From assembly GCA_025352185.1 (NCBI GenBank), contig JANXTV010000528.1:1-16263 (forward strand): 16,263 nucleotides of DNA, in the 5' to 3' direction. Made by a program: the position numbers and the translations under genes. The notes beneath the pieces are model-generated. The model saw only the letters and a program-made list of their open reading frames with translations, was not told the origin of the DNA and made no database searches. Within the stretch, counting starts at the first letter, position 1; every line of letters starts with the position of its first letter. The stretch is from Oligoflexia bacterium (lineage in GTDB: Bacteria > Bdellovibrionota > UBA1018). Positions 13,937 to 16,263 of the stretch are shown in pieces.

Positions 13937-15121
13937 ATGTCAGATTCCCTCGTTTTTCTCGGAGCTAAACGCACCCCCTTCGGAGCGAACGGCGGAAGTC
14001 TAAAAGATGTGTCTCCCACGAAACTCGGAGTGCATTCCGCGATGGCGGCACTCGCGCAGTCGGGAGTTCGGCCCGATCAGATCGATCACGTGATTTACGG
14101 GAACGTACTGCACTCCGCGCCTGACAGTATTTATTCCCCTCGCCATATCGCCCTCTATTCGGGAGTCCCGCAGAATATTCCGGCGCTCGGAATTAACCGC
14201 CTCTGCGGTTCTGGGTTTCAGTCGATCGTCGACGCCTACCAACAGATGCGCGCGGGCGATACCGAAGTCGCGCTCGTCGGGGGAATCGAAAACATGAGCA
14301 TGAGTCCCTACGCGATTCGCGGCGCCCGGTGGGGCCTTCGCATGGGAAATCACGAAGTGATCGATACGATGGTCGAAGCATTAACCGATCCGTATGCGGG
14401 CGCGCCGATGGCGATCACTGCCGAAAATCTCGCGGTCCAATATAAAATCTCCCGCGAAGACTCCGATACGTTTTCGCTCAGATCGCAGCAGCTCGCGAAA
14501 GTCGCGCTCGACGCCGGGATCTTTAAGTCTGAAATTGCGGCGTTTCCGATTACCGATAAAAAAGGGAACACGATCGAACTTTCCCTCGACGAGCACGCGC
14601 GTCCGCAGACGACGATCGAAGCGCTCGCAAAATTGAAACCCATGTTCAAAAAGGACGGAATCGTTACCGCCGGAGCGGCGAGCGGAATCGTAGACGGCGC
14701 GTGCTCCCTCGTCGTATCGACGGAGGCCCGAGCTAAAAAAGAAGGCTGGAAGCCCATGGGTCGTATGGTTTCGTACGGCGTAGTCGGATGTGATCCGAAG
14801 GTCATGGGCATCGGGCCGGCGCCCGCTTCGCGCATAGCGCTCGAGCGCGCGGGACTAAAGATCGACCAAATGGATCTGATCGAAGTGAATGAAGCGTTTG
14901 CCCCACAGACGATTGCGGTCGAGCGTGAACTGGGGATCGATCGCGCGAAATTAAATCTGAACGGGGGAGCGATTGCCATTGGCCACCCGCTCGCGGCGAG
15001 CGGGGCCCGGATCATTACGCACCTCCTTTACGAACTGAAGCGCCGCGGGAAGAAATATGGTCTCGGGGCCGCCTGTATCGGGGGTGGCCAAGGGATCGCG
15101 ATTATAGTTGAGTCCTTCTAG
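13937..15121 (+). CDS. Thiolase, acetyl-CoA acetyltransferase type
   Basis: A 394-residue thiolase that condenses two acetyl-CoA to acetoacetyl-CoA or cleaves 3-ketoacyl-CoA in the reverse direction. The active-site residues are all present: acyl-accepting C90 in INRLCGSGFQSI, N318 in VNEAFAPQT, H350 in NGGAIAIGHPLAASG and C380 in GAACIGGGQG. Other family blocks are GGIENMSMSPYAI and VTAGAASGIVDGA, where the usual GN/TSSG region reads GAASG. Length and layout fit the biosynthetic/degradative thiolases of about 390 residues. It has its own strong ribosome binding site (CGGAGG) and probably its own promoter. The following zapA gene is not metabolically related, so substrate and pathway (ketone, fatty acid or butanoate metabolism) remain open. 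It ends with TAG. Confidence 0.94.
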   Translation: MSDSLVFLGAKRTPFGANGGSLKDVSPTKLGVHSAMAALAQSGVRPDQIDHVIYGNVLHSAPDSIYSPRHIALYSGVPQNIPALGINRLCGSGFQSIVDAYQQMRAGDTEVALVGGIENMSMSPYAIRGARWGLRMGNHEVIDTMVEALTDPYAGAPMAITAENLAVQYKISREDSDTFSLRSQQLAKVALDAGIFKSEIAAFPITDKKGNTIELSLDEHARPQTTIEALAKLKPMFKKDGIVTAGAASGIVDGACSLVVSTEARAKKEGWKPMGRMVSYGVVGCDPKVMGIGPAPASRIALERAGLKIDQMDLIEVNEAFAPQTIAVERELGIDRAKLNLNGGAIAIGHPLAASGARIITHLLYELKRRGKKYGLGAACIGGGQGIAIIVESF

Positions 15122-15171
15122 TCTGTGGGTAAGCTAACCGTAGAATGACGACGAAATCGGGAGAACCAGTA

Positions 15172-15495
15172 ATGGGTGTACGCGCAGCCGGTAAGGCGAC
15201 GACGAACGTGAATCACGTGATCGAAATCCCCCTGATGGGTCAGAAGGTCATTCTGAAGACGCAGGCCGATCCCCGACTCGTCGAAGAAGTTTCGGCACTG
15301 GTGCTGGAGCGTCTCGCGGCTTCGGAAAAACGCGTAAAAAACGCAAATGCCCCGCACCTCGCGGCGCTGCTCGCGCTCTTTGACGTAGCCGAAGATTACG
15401 TCGAAGCAAAACGTAAAATCCAGGAACACCAAGCCGAGCTGATCGCGAAAGTGCAGCAGCTCCAGAGCTGGGTCGACTCCGAACTCCTGGAGTAA
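15172..15495 (+). CDS. zapA: ZapA-like cell division protein
   Basis: ZapA binds and bundles FtsZ filaments at the division ring. The protein (107 residues from this start) has the N-terminal beta-hairpin with VIEIPLMGQKVILKTQADP, then a helix VEEVSALVLERLAASEKRV, the mid-protein segment HLAALLALFDVAEDYVEAKRKI and a C-terminal coiled coil ending SWVDSELLE, all in the ZapA order. I chose ATG 15172 because GGGAG (15159-15163) lies 8 bases before it; ATG 15145 would add nine residues but has no ribosome binding site. The gene is followed after 5 bases by the folate cyclo-ligase and then a YmdB-type gene, a neighbourhood in which zapA is often found. The family call is good but rests on a short, weakly conserved protein. 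Confidence 0.78.
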   Translation: MGVRAAGKATTNVNHVIEIPLMGQKVILKTQADPRLVEEVSALVLERLAASEKRVKNANAPHLAALLALFDVAEDYVEAKRKIQEHQAELIAKVQQLQSWVDSELLE

Positions 15496-15500
15496 ATAAA

Positions 15501-16103
15501 GTGGCTGAATCTTCCGCCGAAATTAGGCGGCGAGTCGCGCTCGAACGAAGAAAACTTTCGGTCGAAGAAGCGGCCATTCGCTCGGGTAAAATTCTGGTGA
15601 ACTTCGTCGATAAATTCGGCGCGGACCTGACTTCGGAAACGACTCTCGGTCTCTACTGTCCGGGAGAACCGAACCTCGAACGCGAAGCCGATCCACTCCC
15701 GCTACGGGAGATTCCCGCACTCGCTCCCGTACATTTTGCTTTTCCTCGAGTTTTAAATCGGTTCCACCGGCTTATGGATTTTACCGTCCCGATGACCACC
15801 GGGGACTGGGCGCTCGGAGTTTACGGACTGCCCGAGCCGCGCCACGAACTTCCGGCGGTCGAAGCGGGAGACCTCGATTTACTCGTAGTCCCGGGGGTCG
15901 TCTTCGGAATGGGCGGAGAGCGAATCGGTCGGGGGGGCGGATTCTACGACCGCTACCTCGCCCAGGCGCGGGGAGCACTCCGAGTCGCATTCGCTTATGA
16001 TTTTCAAGTATTGAACGAGCCGATTCCGCAGGAACCGTGGGACGCCCGCATGGACTGGATTATTACCGAAAAACGAGTGATCGAGAGCCACGCCCGAAAT
16101 TAA
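15501..16103 (+). CDS. 5-formyltetrahydrofolate cyclo-ligase
   Basis: The 200-residue cytosolic enzyme uses ATP to turn 5-formyl-THF into 5,10-methenyl-THF, returning a folate dead-end product to one-carbon metabolism. Family features are an N-terminal basic helix (EIRRRVALERRKLS), GLYCPGEPNLE at 50-60, the FPRV strand, VVPGVVFGMGGERI (129-142) followed by GRGGGFYDRYL (143-153) for ATP/phosphate binding, and the closing DARMDWIITEKRVI. In VPGVVFGMGG the aspartate usual after phenylalanine (AFD) is a glycine, a small deviation. The start is GTG 15501, with GGAG at 15488-15491 as ribosome binding site. It lies 5 bases after zapA, so they share an mRNA. Common symbols in other species are fau or ygfA. 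Confidence 0.92.
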   Translation: MAESSAEIRRRVALERRKLSVEEAAIRSGKILVNFVDKFGADLTSETTLGLYCPGEPNLEREADPLPLREIPALAPVHFAFPRVLNRFHRLMDFTVPMTTGDWALGVYGLPEPRHELPAVEAGDLDLLVVPGVVFGMGGERIGRGGGFYDRYLAQARGALRVAFAYDFQVLNEPIPQEPWDARMDWIITEKRVIESHARN

Positions 16104-16168
16104 CCGGTTTTCCCTTGCTTGCCTCCCGCACTTTAGAGAAGGGATGGGGGTCGGTTCCCCTTAACCGG
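16100..16168. repeat. TTAACCGG repeats between the cyclo-ligase and YmdB-type genes
   Basis: TTAACCGG occurs at 16100-16107 and again at 16161-16168. The first copy is part of the palindrome AACCGGTT (16102-16109), and the second closes a short hairpin CGGTT-(6 bases)-AACCG at 16152-16167. The 90-base gap has no clear sigma70 boxes. It may hold a regulatory site for the downstream gene; chance is not excluded. Confidence 0.3.
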
Positions 16169-16193
16169 AATCGCTTAGAAAGCCCTTCGTTCC

Positions 16194-16263
16194 ATGAAAG
16201 TCCTCTATTTTGGCGATGTGTACGCAAAGCCCGGCCGTGAAGCCGTTAAACTCGCGATCAAAA
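16194..16263 (+). CDS. YmdB-family metallophosphoesterase, N-terminal fragment (runs off window)
   Basis: Only 23 codons are visible, beginning MKVLYFGDVYAKPGREAV. The 'GDV.G.pGR' opening, with an aspartate that would be the first metal ligand, is typical of the YmdB/TIGR00282 phosphoesterases, which act on 2',3'-cyclic nucleotides in characterised cases. Its place after zapA and the cyclo-ligase agrees with this. ATG 16194 has no strong Shine-Dalgarno sequence. The remainder of about 240 residues lies beyond the window, so the call rests on the first motif and context. Confidence 0.75.
   Translation, partial: MKVLYFGDVYAKPGREAVKLAIK

Overview
The window is a gene-dense (almost gap-free) stretch of a moderately GC-rich, Gram-negative bacterial chromosome. 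An AsmA-like envelope protein implies an outer membrane. The gene set (transamidosome gatCAB, PcrA-type helicase, zapA followed by 5-formyltetrahydrofolate cyclo-ligase and a YmdB-type phosphoesterase) is housekeeping. The neighbourhood, codon style and the FliG-like helical protein remind me of Bdellovibrionota or another former 'deltaproteobacterial' lineage; this is an inference from memory and not proven by the sequence. I see no rRNA, tRNA, CRISPR array, insertion sequence or phage gene.

Region 1 (1-6327) reads as one translationally coupled operon: the C-terminal half of glmS (cut by the window edge), a CBS-tailed ClC chloride channel/transporter homologue, a PcrA/UvrD-type helicase and a major facilitator transporter. 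glmS/clc and clc/helicase overlap by 4 bases (ATGA and GTGA). The helicase reading frame is interrupted by an in-frame TAG at 4871-4873. The canonical C-terminal Tudor-like domain of PcrA follows in the same frame to a TGA at 5066-5068, which overlaps the GTG start of the transporter. This is the most notable observation in the window.

Region 2 (6328-13104) starts at a plausible sigma70-type promoter at 6407-6435. It holds gatC, gatA and gatB (glutamyl/aspartyl-tRNA amidotransferase), then an AsmA-family protein and a short Ppx/GppA phosphatase.

Region 3 (13101-13799) lies on the minus strand and converges on the phosphatase gene. It has two small, tightly spaced genes: a charged coiled-coil protein and a 75-residue protein with a FliG-like helical motif. 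I recognise neither as a named family, and they are the best candidates for an undescribed pair.

Region 4 (13937-16263) is on the plus strand: a thiolase (acetyl-CoA acetyltransferase type), a ZapA-like division protein, 5-formyltetrahydrofolate cyclo-ligase and the first 23 codons of a YmdB-family metallophosphoesterase. No stretch above 300 bases lacks a gene; the longest gaps are about 150 bases (6328-6477), 137 bases (13800-13936), 90 bases (16104-16193) and 87 bases (9752-9838).
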